This document shows positions 32,916 through 40,684 of a stretch of DNA of 40,684 nt, piece by piece. Origin of the DNA: Bacteroidales bacterium (GTDB lineage: Bacteria; Bacteroidota; Bacteroidia; Bacteroidales; UBA932); the NCBI GenBank assembly GCA_012728975.1, contig JAAYDZ010000043.1, forward strand, positions 1 through 40,684, read 5' to 3'. Within the stretch, counting starts at the first letter, position 1; the number at the start of each line of letters is the position of its first letter. The position numbers were made by a program, and so were the translations under genes. The notes beneath the pieces are model-generated. The model had not been told where the DNA came from. It made no database searches and worked only from the letters and a program-made list of their open reading frames with translations.

Positions 32916-33389
32916 CTAATACTCAACCTTATCCTCTTTAGCCTTCCAGGATTCAAAAACCCGGAGGGCTTCTTTTTCTAACAGAACCTCGGTTTTGAGA
33001 CGTCGATCTTCGGGTGTAAGCTCAAGTTCATTATAGATAAAGGAGTCATCGAAGCCGGCATCGGCAGCGTCGTGCTTATTGGCGGCATAGTAGATTTTGT
33101 CGATATGTGCCCAATAAATGGCTCCCAGACACATCGGACAGGGTTCGCAAGAAGAGTAAATTTCGCATCCTTCCAGATTGAAAGCATCAAGATCCTTACA
33201 GGCAGCACGGATTGCACTCACCTCGGCATGGGCGGTGGGATCATTTGATGCGGTCACACGGTTGCAACCTGTGGCGATTACTTCTCCATCTTTTACGATT
33301 ACGGCACCGAAAGGACCTCCCCCGTTTTTAATATTTTCAGTAGCAAGATCAATTGCCAGGTGCATAAATTTTTCCTTAGAGCTTCCCAT
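32916..33389 (-). CDS. guaD: Guanine deaminase, cytidine-deaminase fold
   Basis: A 157-residue zinc deaminase. Zinc ligands His54 (with catalytic Glu56 in THAEV), Cys84 and Cys87 (EPCPMC) are visible. AADAGFDDSFIYNEL and the C-terminal Tyr ending (EDKVEY) closely resemble Bacillus subtilis GuaD as I remember it, which favours guanine to xanthine deamination over tRNA adenosine deamination (TadA). The start overlaps the transaldolase stop by one base (TGATG), so the two are translationally coupled. Copy 2 of the palindromic element lies just downstream. Confidence 0.88.
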   Translation of the reverse strand: MGSSKEKFMHLAIDLATENIKNGGGPFGAVIVKDGEVIATGCNRVTASNDPTAHAEVSAIRAACKDLDAFNLEGCEIYSSCEPCPMCLGAIYWAHIDKIYYAANKHDAADAGFDDSFIYNELELTPEDRRLKTEVLLEKEALRVFESWKAKEDKVEY

Positions 33390-34045
33390 CAGCCTTCCAT
33401 TTTTTTGGCATCAGCCACGAAGATTTCCACGCCCTTATCTGTCAGAGGGTGGTTGAGAAGACCGAGAATAGCTTTGAGGGGACAAGTGGCCACATCGGCA
33501 CCTGCTTTCATACAGTCGATTATGTGCTGTGTATGGCGTATTGAAGCTGCGAGTACTTGTGTCTGATAGCCATAGTAGTTGAAAACATCTACAATTTCCT
33601 TTACAAGAGCAACTCCGTCGCTCGAAATGTCATCCAGACGTCCTACAAAAGGAGAGACATAAGTGGCTCCTGCTTTTGCTGCCAATAGTGCTTGTCCTAC
33701 TGTAAAAACAAGGGTACAATTGGTCTTGACACCTTTTTCGGAGAAATACTTTACGGCACGAATACCATCTTTTGTACAGGGGAGCTTTATGGTAATCTGA
33801 GGATGAAGTGCAGCAAGCTCTTCACCTTGACGAATCATATCGTCATATTCTGTACCGAATACTTCTGCGCTTACATCACCATCGACAATTTCACAAATCT
33901 GCTGATAATGTGCCTTGATGGCTGCATCGCCCTTTATACCCTCCTTTGCCATAAGTGAAGGGTTGGTAGTAACTCCGTCCAGGACTCCGAGTGCCTGAGC
34001 CTCTTTGATCTGCCCGAGATTGGCAGTGTCAATGAAAAATTTCAT
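33389..34045 (-). CDS. tal: Small transaldolase (TalC/MipB family)
   Basis: A 218-residue class I aldolase-fold enzyme. MKFFIDTANL, GVTTNPSLMAKEG and TYVSPFVGRLDDI mark the family; the Schiff-base lysine is Lys87 in TIKLPCT. At the position where Escherichia coli fructose-6-phosphate aldolase has Tyr131, this protein has Phe114 (LVFTVGQ), the residue type of true transaldolases. I therefore call it a transaldolase of the non-oxidative pentose phosphate pathway. It lies 30 bases after the dipeptidase and overlaps guaD by one base. Confidence 0.9.
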   Translation of the reverse strand: MKFFIDTANLGQIKEAQALGVLDGVTTNPSLMAKEGIKGDAAIKAHYQQICEIVDGDVSAEVFGTEYDDMIRQGEELAALHPQITIKLPCTKDGIRAVKYFSEKGVKTNCTLVFTVGQALLAAKAGATYVSPFVGRLDDISSDGVALVKEIVDVFNYYGYQTQVLAASIRHTQHIIDCMKAGADVATCPLKAILGLLNHPLTDKGVEIFVADAKKMEG

Positions 34046-34075
34046 ATCTGTAATTATAATTTGTTGTGAATGGGA

Positions 34076-35194
34076 TTATTCTTCGTATGCAAACTTCTGA
34101 GCTGCATCCATCACACGGAAGAAATTGCCTCCGGCAATCGCCCTGATTTCGTGTTCTTTGTAGCCGCGTCTTCGAAGTTCGATTATTATGCGCTGTATTT
34201 TGCTGATATCCTCGAGACCTTTTGGACAAGTGTTTATACCGTCAAAATCGCTGCCTAGTCCTACATGTTTCACACCCACAAGATCTACAACATGGTCAAT
34301 GTGGTCTACAACTCTCTTGTAAGAAGGTTTTTTTACAGCATTCATAGCAATGACAGATTTTTCAAGTTGCTTCTGGAGGTCAACATTGGACTTGTCCTTA
34401 CGCCAAGCCTTGTCTGCTTCATCGAAAATGTCCTCAAGATCCCATATCTCGGATGCTGCATACTCATTATCGAGGAAAGCAGGATAAAAATTAATCTGTA
34501 TTACACCGCCCTTCTCTGCCAAAGCTATGATCATTTCGTCGCTCATATTGCGGGGATGAGAGGCAAGTGCACGGCAGCAGGAGTGCGTAGCCACCACCGG
34601 TGCCTTTGAATATTTTAGAACATCCCAAAAGGAGTCATCGGAGATATGAGAAACGTCAATTAGCATTCCCAGGCGATTACATTCCTCAATTACCTCTTTT
34701 CCGAAGGGACTCACACCTCCCCAGCGTTTCTCTTTTGGAGCGCAGGAATCACAAATCTCATTATTACCGGCATGTGTCAATGTGAGATACCTTACACCCA
34801 GGCGGTAAAACATTCTGAGCATGGAGAGATCCTTCTGTATTGGATCACCGTTTTCCATACCCAGGAAAATAGAGATCAATCCGTTCTTTTTATTGCGTTT
34901 AGCCTGTGCAGGAGTGGTGGCAAAAGCTACCTTGTCGGGGTTCTGCTCAACGGCATCGTAAACCCTGGATATAAGCTCAAAAGCCCTTCTGGTGGATTCG
35001 TCAGGAGAGAGAGAATTTGATGTATAGATCGCGAAAAAAGAGCCGTTAACCCCTCCCTTTTTCATTTTAGCAAAATCGACGTGTGTAACAGGAAACTTGC
35101 CGGGAGTATAGCCTTGCTGGACTGTCTGCCCGAAATCTGCGCCCTTAACCAGCATTAGCGGGGAGTCACAGTGGGAATCCAATAGGAATATCAT
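34076..35194 (-). CDS. Membrane dipeptidase family (peptidase M19)
   Basis: A 372-residue zinc dipeptidase of the renal dipeptidase type. Visible: LLDSHCDSP (first HxD metal pair), GMENGDPI (bridging Glu), THAGNNEICDS, DVSHISDDSF, VATHSCCRAL and GLGSDFDGI. It hydrolyses dipeptides and perhaps some D-residue dipeptides. No signal peptide is present from the ATG at 35194, so it is probably cytoplasmic, where it would complete peptide breakdown for amino-acid fermentation. It is divergent from the ECF sigma gene, with 109 bases between them. Confidence 0.92.
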   Translation of the reverse strand: MIFLLDSHCDSPLMLVKGADFGQTVQQGYTPGKFPVTHVDFAKMKKGGVNGSFFAIYTSNSLSPDESTRRAFELISRVYDAVEQNPDKVAFATTPAQAKRNKKNGLISIFLGMENGDPIQKDLSMLRMFYRLGVRYLTLTHAGNNEICDSCAPKEKRWGGVSPFGKEVIEECNRLGMLIDVSHISDDSFWDVLKYSKAPVVATHSCCRALASHPRNMSDEMIIALAEKGGVIQINFYPAFLDNEYAASEIWDLEDIFDEADKAWRKDKSNVDLQKQLEKSVIAMNAVKKPSYKRVVDHIDHVVDLVGVKHVGLGSDFDGINTCPKGLEDISKIQRIIIELRRRGYKEHEIRAIAGGNFFRVMDAAQKFAYEE

Positions 35195-35260
35195 AAAATC
35201 TCAACAATATTTTAAGGTTACATAAATAATGGTCAAATTTACGAATTATCGATAAATTGT

Positions 35261-35285
35261 GCAACAAATGGAGCAACGCTCCGTC
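35261..35285 (+). promoter_or_regulatory. Candidate ECF-type promoter of the sigma factor operon
   Basis: GCAACAA at 35261 (GCAAC as -35) and CGTC at 35282-35285 (-10) are 16 bases apart and 20 bases before the start codon. This AAC/CGTC pairing resembles ECF sigma promoters and suggests the sigma factor drives its own operon. GGAGC-AAC-GCTCC lies between the boxes. Confidence 0.5.
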
Positions 35286-35306
35286 TTATAGATAGAAAAG
35301 AGAGTG

Positions 35307-35804
35307 ATGACACAAAAAGAGATCAAAAAATTTTACGACACTCACTACAGGCGGCTTTTCAACGCTAGTTACAGAATAGTAGGCAACGGTGCTGACGCAG
35401 AAGAGATAATGCATGACACGCTTCTTCGTTTTCTGCAAATGGAAGATCCTCCCGCTGAACCTGCCCAAGTCTCTGCCTGGCTTATACGCACCTGCATCAG
35501 AAGGTCAATTGACAGATTGAGGGTTATCAAAAGGGAGCGCATTTTCAAAGATAGCTATGAAGAACCGGAAAGCCTTTCCGCCGAAGAGAGTACGGAGATA
35601 GCACTTTCCACAAAGAAAGAGGTTAAACGTGTCAAAGAGGCTTTGGAAACGATGAAAGATCCTTATAGACTGGTATTGACACTCTCACTTTTCGAGGGAA
35701 TGGATTATCAGGAGATTGCCCAGATCACAGGGCAGAAAGAAGTGACAATACGTTCCCAGGTAAGCAGAGGAAAGGCAACACTATTAAAAATATTGCAACA
35801 ATGA
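35307..35804 (+). CDS. ECF RNA polymerase sigma factor
   Basis: About 165 residues from the ATG at 35307 (a GTG one codon earlier is possible). Region 2 is seen in FNASYRIVGNGADAEEIMHDTLLRFLQ, and the promoter-recognising region 4 in TLSLFEGMDYQEIAQITGQKEVTIRSQVSRGKATL. The segment between, EPESLSAEESTEIA, is the usual acidic linker. It is cytoplasmic and most likely held by the membrane protein encoded next, whose start overlaps its stop (ATGA). The DUF2807 gene after that is the probable main target, since all three lie within one unit. Confidence 0.92.
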   Translation: MTQKEIKKFYDTHYRRLFNASYRIVGNGADAEEIMHDTLLRFLQMEDPPAEPAQVSAWLIRTCIRRSIDRLRVIKRERIFKDSYEEPESLSAEESTEIALSTKKEVKRVKEALETMKDPYRLVLTLSLFEGMDYQEIAQITGQKEVTIRSQVSRGKATLLKILQQ

Positions 35805-36328
35805 AAGAATTAGACAACATCAGGAATATTCTTGACGATATGGAACCTGCAGAGGGCCATTTCGAAAGGTTTATGGAGAAAGCCAATCCCCCGAAGAGGG
35901 TTGAATTCCGCAGAAATACTCCACGTAAACGGATATTTTGGAAAGCGGTACTCTTCCCTGTTGCCGCATCGATAATGCTGATTTTTGGCGCTAATTTGCT
36001 TATTAAAAGTCTGAATGCAAGTAAGGTGAGTTTCTCCGAGACTGTGGCTGCAATGGAAGATCCGCAGGAGATCTACAGCGCCTATATGGATGTGGTCAGA
36101 GAAAGTTACGAATATCTCTATTCTCTCACAGCTTATGACCCCGAGAATGGAGTGAGCGAACATTTCAACACTTTGGAGAGTATTACATTAGAACATGTCC
36201 CCCTTTTGGAAGTCCTTCCTGAAGAGATGAGCGAACAAGAAAAGGCAGAAGTACTCAAAGAATACTACAATAAAAGGGTGGAAAGTGTGATTGAACTTCG
36301 AAAATACGTTGCATCGATCGTTAATTGA
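35801..36328 (+). CDS. Probable anti-sigma factor, single-pass membrane protein
   Basis: A 175-residue protein with a short cytoplasmic N-terminus (about 1-45), one hydrophobic helix at about 46-68 (WKAVLFPVAASIMLIFGANL), and a periplasmic helical C-terminus. I see no zinc anti-sigma HxxxCxxC motif, so the call rests on position: the ATGA overlap with the ECF gene and the topology. The acidic N-terminal helix (ELDNIRNILDDMEPAEGHFERF) resembles the sigma-binding start of such proteins in Bacteroidota. The inducing signal is unknown. Confidence 0.7.
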   Translation: MKELDNIRNILDDMEPAEGHFERFMEKANPPKRVEFRRNTPRKRIFWKAVLFPVAASIMLIFGANLLIKSLNASKVSFSETVAAMEDPQEIYSAYMDVVRESYEYLYSLTAYDPENGVSEHFNTLESITLEHVPLLEVLPEEMSEQEKAEVLKEYYNKRVESVIELRKYVASIVN

Positions 36329-36380
36329 GATATCCACAATTTACAACTGAATAATAATAAGAACAATAAAAACAACTAAC

Positions 36381-37265
36381 ATGAAACGTTTTATCCTAAC
36401 ATTTGCCGCAATTATGGGCTTTGTGCTTACAAGCGGCGCACAAACAGTAAAGAGTTTTGACTATCGAGATTTCGAGGGGCTGGACATCTCTCATTGGTTT
36501 GATGTAGAGGTCGTACAGGACAACAACTATTCTATTGTCATTACGATCAGTGACGATCTTGAGAAATATCTCTCTGTAAAGAATTCCAAAGGAACTCTTT
36601 ACATAGGACTGGACAATCCCACCAAAAGAGTTTTAAGAAACGAGAACAAAATAGCAAAAGCAACGATCACAATGCCGGTACTCAACAAACTTACGCTTTC
36701 CGGAGCATCCAAATTCAATACAGCTGATACATTTGATTGCGGAAATGAGAGATTTGTGATGAAACTTAGCGGTGCCAGTTTAGTCTATGGATTGAATGTT
36801 ATTGCAAAGGATGCTCTTATTAATGTAAGCGGAGCCTCCACCATCAGAGAGTTTAAAGGAGACTTTGTCGATGCCGACGTAAAAGTATCCGGAGCTAGCA
36901 AAATCTATGCTAACCTCACGACAGATGACCTTGATATTGAGATTTCCGGCGCATCAAAAGCTGAAGTGGAGGGAGAATTTGAAAAGGTAGATCTTGAGTG
37001 CAGTGGTGCATCCAAAGCTATCCTCTCCGGTATTGTTGATGAGATAGCTATCGAAGGAAGCGGCGTCTGCAGTATAGTAGCAGACAAATTGACCGCCAAA
37101 GATGTAGAACTAGACCTTTCAGGCGCATCTAAGGCAAGCATTTACGTGACAAGGAGTCTTGATGTAGAGTGCTCAGGAGCATCTTCCTGTACCTACAGGA
37201 CAGATAAGTCAATAAGCATCACATCGGAGATTAGCCGCGGATCAAGTCTTCGCCGAATTGACTAG
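36381..37265 (+). CDS. DUF2807 protein with regular SGAS repeats, exported
   Basis: A 294-residue protein with a cleavable-type signal (MKRFILTFAAIMGFVLTSGA, then Gln). The mature part has eight SGAS turns plus a variant SGVC, spaced about 19-22 residues, each followed by a short strand pair, for example LSGASKF, VSGASKI, ISGASKA. This is the pattern of a beta-helix with Ser/Gly/Ala ladders. The family is DUF2807 (head-GIN, putative adhesin); no enzymatic residue is evident. It lies 52 bases after the anti-sigma gene, so it is the likely effector of this envelope-sensing unit. It ends six bases from the convergent rlmB. Confidence 0.85.
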   Translation: MKRFILTFAAIMGFVLTSGAQTVKSFDYRDFEGLDISHWFDVEVVQDNNYSIVITISDDLEKYLSVKNSKGTLYIGLDNPTKRVLRNENKIAKATITMPVLNKLTLSGASKFNTADTFDCGNERFVMKLSGASLVYGLNVIAKDALINVSGASTIREFKGDFVDADVKVSGASKIYANLTTDDLDIEISGASKAEVEGEFEKVDLECSGASKAILSGIVDEIAIEGSGVCSIVADKLTAKDVELDLSGASKASIYVTRSLDVECSGASSCTYRTDKSISITSEISRGSSLRRID

Positions 37266-37271
37266 TTAAAA

Positions 37272-38015
37272 TCATGGAATCCGCTGCCTTACTGCTTCGA
37301 AAAGCACTATGGCAGTAGCCACGGAAACATTGAGGGAACCGATCTTACCTGACATTGGAATCGCTGCCTGAACATTACAGAGCGAAAGTACGGAGTCGGA
37401 AATACCCTTACCTTCTGAACCCATAACGATTACGGTCGGCTGAGTGAAATCTACATCGTAGATGGACCCGCCGGCCTTTTCTGTTGCACCCACAACCTGA
37501 AAACCGGCATCAATCAGATAATACAATGGAATACGCAGGTTAGGAGTTCTGCTGACGGGCACTCTTAGGAGAGCTCCGGCTGATGTTTTAATAGCATCTG
37601 CATTTATGGCTGCTCCTCCTTTGGCTGGAAGTATAACACCACTTACTCCGGCACATTCCGCACTTCTTACTATCGCACCGAAATTGCGCACGTCACTTAC
37701 TCCATCCAGCATAAGGAATATGGGGCTGGAGGTCTCTGCAAGTGCTTTTTCGACAACATCCTCAAATGGCAGATAGTCAATTTGCGACATATAGCCGATA
37801 ACACCCTGATGAGAGCCGCGATGTATTTTGTTCATCTTTTCACCCGGTACAAACTGAAAAGGAATCTCGTTTTGTTTTACCAGGTCAAAGAGTGCCCTGA
37901 ATCTATCGCCTTCAAGTCCCTGCTTGAATAGAATCTTTTCAAACTTTCTACCTGTTTTTATTGCCTCTTGTACAGGGTGCATACCGAAGAGATAGTGTTG
38001 CTTCTTTTCTTCCAT
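37272..38015 (-). CDS. rlmB: TrmH/SpoU family rRNA 2'-O-methyltransferase
   Basis: A 247-residue SPOUT methyltransferase. The N-terminal substrate-binding domain starts YLFGMHPVQEAIKTGR. Catalytic motifs are LDGVSDVRNFGAIVRSAECAG (motif 1, with Asn and Arg), VIVMGSEGKGIS (motif 2) and IGSLNVSVATAIVLFEAVRQR (motif 3). It is most like RlmB, which methylates G2251 of 23S rRNA; other members of the family act on tRNA, so the target is inferred. It starts four bases after the ABC-F stop, within one minus-strand unit. Confidence 0.9.
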   Translation of the reverse strand: MEEKKQHYLFGMHPVQEAIKTGRKFEKILFKQGLEGDRFRALFDLVKQNEIPFQFVPGEKMNKIHRGSHQGVIGYMSQIDYLPFEDVVEKALAETSSPIFLMLDGVSDVRNFGAIVRSAECAGVSGVILPAKGGAAINADAIKTSAGALLRVPVSRTPNLRIPLYYLIDAGFQVVGATEKAGGSIYDVDFTQPTVIVMGSEGKGISDSVLSLCNVQAAIPMSGKIGSLNVSVATAIVLFEAVRQRIP

Positions 38016-38019
38016 TGTC

Positions 38020-39945
38020 TTAATATATTGTTAGGGATGCCCATTCATCCATTTTACTCTCAAGATTTAATTTGAGGTCATGATACTTATGTGTAAGATC
38101 CACTATATCATCCTCCGGAGAGGGTGATGATAGGATTTTTTCAACTTCATAGATCTCTTCTTCCAGAGATGATATTTCATTTTCCAGCCGTTGCTGGCGG
38201 TTTTTCATTTTGCGCTCCTCTCTCGAGAGGTATTTCTGTTCCTCGTATGTGGATGTTTTTTCCTTTTTAGGTTCGGGTGCAGCCTGGGAAGGGGGTTGCT
38301 TTTTGATTTCTATCTCCCTGAGCGAACTTATCTTCTTTCGATAGAGGAAATCATCCACTCCACCTAGGTGCTCCTTCACCTGCCCGTCGGCAAACTCATA
38401 GATCTTCTCCACCAATCCATCGAGGAAATCTCGGTCGTGCGACACTATAATCAGAGTCCCATCATACTTCTGCAGTGCTTGTTTTAGCACATCCTTCGAA
38501 CGAAGGTCCATATGGTTGGTGGGCTCGTCCAGCGCCAGCAGGTTGTAAGGGTGCAGAATGAGTTTCGCCATGGCCAACCGTGATCGTTCTCCTCCGCTTA
38601 GCACCGCTACCTTCTTATCTATATCTTCACCTCTGAAGAGGAAAGCACCAAGAATATCGCGCAGCCTGGTCCTTACCTCTCCCACTGCGACCTTATCCAA
38701 AGTACCGTAAACAGTATCTTTCTTATCGAGTAGATCCTCCTGGTTCTGTGCAAAATAGCCGGTCTTCACATTGTACCCAACCACCGCTTCACCTTCGAAA
38801 GGCTGAAGCTGCCCTGTGAGCAGACGCATAACTGTGGTCTTTCCCTCTCCGTTTCGCCCCACAAAGGCCACTTTCTCCCCTCTTCTAATGGTCATATTAG
38901 CTCTGCGCAACACAATCTTCTTCTTAGGTTTGGAATAGCCTATAGTGGCATCCTTGACCGAAAAAACTACATCCCCAGAACGCGGCGCAGATGGAAACCT
39001 GACGGTAATTGTGCTCAGATCTTCCTCATCTATCTCGATACGCTCGAGTTTTTCCAATTGTTTGATTCTGGATTGTACCTGGTTGCTCTTTGTGGGTTTA
39101 TAGCGAAATTTTTCAATGAACTCCTCCGTCTTCTCTATCATGCGCTGCTGGTTTTCATATGCAGCACGTTGCTGGGCAATTCTCTCCTTTCGCAACTCCA
39201 CAAATTGGGAATAGGGTACTTTATAGTCATGGATTTTACCCAGCATAACCTCTACAGTGCGATTTGTACAATTATCGAGGAACCTTCGGTCGTGGGATAT
39301 CAGCACCATTGCGCCTGAAAAGCTCTTCAGATACTCTTCAAGCCACTGGATAGATTCGATGTCGAGGTGGTTTGTAGGCTCGTCCAACAACAGTATGTCG
39401 GGATTTTGCAGGAGGATTTTTGCCAACTCAATTCGCATGTTCCAGCCATGACTGAATGTGCTTGTCATTCTGTCGAGTTCACCTTGGCGAAAACCGAGTC
39501 CGATCAAGATTTTCTCTGCCTGTACACGGGGGGATTCCGGGGGATAGATCCTGAGTCGATCTGTTATATCATTTAACTCGACTATCAATTTATGATACTC
39601 TTCCGATTCGTAGTCGGTGCGGTTTGCCAGCTCGTGCGATATCCGGTCCATACGCATATCGAGCTCATTGTGCTCTGCAAATGCTGTCATAGCCTCGTCA
39701 ATAACGCTTTTTCCGCGGGCATGCTTCATGATCTGGGGAAGATATCCTACCTTTCGATCAGCAGGCATCGAAACCTTTCCCGACGTAGGAGACTGGATGC
39801 CCATAATAAGTTTGAGAATGGTAGATTTGCCTGCTCCGTTCTTGCCGACAAGACCTATTTTCTCCTTGTCACTTATGTGAAAATTGATACTGTCCAGAAG
39901 AGTGAATCCTCCGTATGAAACAGTAAGATCGCTAATCGATATCAC
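38020..39945 (-). CDS. ABC-F family ATPase (ribosome-associated type)
   Basis: A 641-residue soluble protein with two ABC domains and no membrane span. First domain: Walker A GLVGKNGAGKST, signature region TFSHGWNMRIELA, Walker B ILLLDEPTNHLD. Linker with charged helices around RERIAQQRAAYENQQ. Second domain: FVGRNGEGKTT, LSGGERSRLAMAK, LLALDEPTNHMD. The C-terminus is a coiled coil (about 570-635). Such proteins act in translation or ribosome rescue; antibiotic protection is one subfamily and should not be assumed. The first signature has SHGW where I expect SGGW. The start is a GTG at 39945 overlapping the tatC stop (GTGA). Confidence 0.92.
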   Translation of the reverse strand: MISISDLTVSYGGFTLLDSINFHISDKEKIGLVGKNGAGKSTILKLIMGIQSPTSGKVSMPADRKVGYLPQIMKHARGKSVIDEAMTAFAEHNELDMRMDRISHELANRTDYESEEYHKLIVELNDITDRLRIYPPESPRVQAEKILIGLGFRQGELDRMTSTFSHGWNMRIELAKILLQNPDILLLDEPTNHLDIESIQWLEEYLKSFSGAMVLISHDRRFLDNCTNRTVEVMLGKIHDYKVPYSQFVELRKERIAQQRAAYENQQRMIEKTEEFIEKFRYKPTKSNQVQSRIKQLEKLERIEIDEEDLSTITVRFPSAPRSGDVVFSVKDATIGYSKPKKKIVLRRANMTIRRGEKVAFVGRNGEGKTTVMRLLTGQLQPFEGEAVVGYNVKTGYFAQNQEDLLDKKDTVYGTLDKVAVGEVRTRLRDILGAFLFRGEDIDKKVAVLSGGERSRLAMAKLILHPYNLLALDEPTNHMDLRSKDVLKQALQKYDGTLIIVSHDRDFLDGLVEKIYEFADGQVKEHLGGVDDFLYRKKISSLREIEIKKQPPSQAAPEPKKEKTSTYEEQKYLSREERKMKNRQQRLENEISSLEEEIYEVEKILSSPSPEDDIVDLTHKYHDLKLNLESKMDEWASLTIY

Positions 39946-40684
39946 TCTTCACCTCCCGGGGCATCTGCCGCAATTTCATCCTCATCGGATTTGCCTGACC
40001 TGCAGACCAGAATACTAACCTCATAAAGAAAATAGAGTGGAATTGCCACAAATAACATCGTCACTGCATCTCCGGAAGGAGTTATAAGTGCCGCAAGAAT
40101 GAGAAGTATCACCAGGGCATGTTTACGGTATTTCTTAAGAAACTCTTTTGTTATGATTCCAAGTTTGGAAAGTACTGCCGCAAGTGCCGGCATTTCAAAA
40201 ACGACACCCATAATCAGGATCAACGAGACAAACATCCCGATATAGGAATTGAGGGATATCTGATTGGGGACATCGGGAGAGACCTGATATGTGCCGAGAA
40301 ATCTCACAGTCAGAGGAAAAACCAGTAGGTATCCGACTGCAATTCCAACATAAAAAAGAATCCCCGCAAATCCAAATGCACGCCTTATAACCCTTTTTTC
40401 ATTGTCGTAGAGTGCAGGGCGCACAAATGTCCATATTTGGTAAAAGATAAAAGGCATCGCTACAATCAATGCGACATAGAGTGATACCCTGATATGAGTG
40501 AAAAACTGAGCTGCCATCTCAATGTTTATCAGCTCAATCGAAAACTCCCCTATCGGTTCCGAGCCCATAAGGACAAGCAGGGCATCCAACCATCGATAGA
40601 GACAGAAATCAGATGTCAGGGGCGCAAATATGATGTTACCGAAAATCGTCTCCTTGAAAAAGAAGGCGACGATCATCAGCACCA
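39942..40684 (-). CDS. tatC: Sec-independent protein translocase subunit TatC (5' end cut off)
   Basis: About 247 residues are visible; the frame is open to the window edge, so the N-terminus with the conserved HLxELRxR motif is missing. Seen are EPIGEFSIELINIEMAAQFF, ALIVAMPFIFYQIWTFVRPAL followed by EKR, FAGILFYVGIAVGYLLVFPLTVRFL, and ILAALITPSGDAVTMLFVAIPLYFLYEV, all typical of TatC. It is the multi-spanning receptor that moves folded proteins with twin-arginine signals across the inner membrane. The C-terminal tail is acidic (DEDEIAADAPGGEE). It overlaps the ABC-F gene start by four bases. Confidence 0.93.
   Translation of the reverse strand, partial: VLMIVAFFFKETIFGNIIFAPLTSDFCLYRWLDALLVLMGSEPIGEFSIELINIEMAAQFFTHIRVSLYVALIVAMPFIFYQIWTFVRPALYDNEKRVIRRAFGFAGILFYVGIAVGYLLVFPLTVRFLGTYQVSPDVPNQISLNSYIGMFVSLILIMGVVFEMPALAAVLSKLGIITKEFLKKYRKHALVILLILAALITPSGDAVTMLFVAIPLYFLYEVSILVCRSGKSDEDEIAADAPGGEE

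Overview
The window looks like a chromosomal segment of an anaerobic, amino-acid-fermenting member of the Bacteroidales (Bacteroidota). The grounds are: a complete lysine-to-butyrate operon of the type known from Porphyromonas and its relatives, several lipoproteins with short Bacteroidota-style signal peptides, TAnnTTTG (-7) promoter motifs, an ECF sigma/anti-sigma pair with a DUF2807 protein, and weak Shine-Dalgarno sites. I see no plasmid, phage, insertion sequence, CRISPR, rRNA or tRNA. Genus is not decidable from the sequence alone.

Layout. 1-5441 (+ strand): the 3' part of a CapA-VanY fusion, an M1 aminopeptidase, anmK and a small lipoprotein. 5557-19437 (- strand): a 14-gene lysine fermentation operon, transcribed in the order atoD, kal, kce, kdd, kamA, kamC, kamB, kamD, kamE, atoA, thiolase, bcd, etfB, etfA, closed by a clear intrinsic terminator at 5488-5524. 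19547-27757 (- strand): queA, an acyl-CoA synthetase, a membrane M28 peptidase, an acyltransferase, two tandem OmpA lipoproteins and a DUF2807 lipoprotein. 27758-28364: an AT-rich divergent region with repeated TTACA-N2-TGTAA palindromes in front of an XRE-type regulator. 28365-32763 (+ strand): this regulator, pyrD, cinA and a beta-lactamase-fold hydrolase. 32916-35194 (- strand): a dipeptidase, a small transaldolase and a guanine deaminase. 35307-37265 (+ strand): ECF sigma factor, probable anti-sigma factor and an SGAS-repeat DUF2807 protein. 37272-40684 (- strand): tatC (cut by the window edge), an ABC-F ATPase and rlmB.

How the genes work together. Lysine is converted by KamA to beta-lysine, by KamDE to 3,5-diaminohexanoate, by Kdd to 3-keto-5-aminohexanoate, by Kce with acetyl-CoA to acetoacetate and 3-aminobutyryl-CoA, and by Kal to crotonyl-CoA plus ammonia. 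Bcd-EtfAB reduces crotonyl-CoA to butyryl-CoA, AtoDA moves CoA to acetoacetate and releases butyrate, and thiolase splits acetoacetyl-CoA. KamB (MutS-like ATPase) and KamC (P-loop protein) sit between the two aminomutases and are the least understood members.

Non-coding structure is unusually rich. A 55-bp hairpin element occurs twice, at 1179-1235 and 32828-32886, with compensatory stem changes. Degenerate 7-bp tandem arrays lie at several gene borders, and three genes take their stop codon from such an array. The XRE regulator's promoter region carries repeated palindromes that coincide with -7 elements. All functions are read from motifs by eye; no database search was run.
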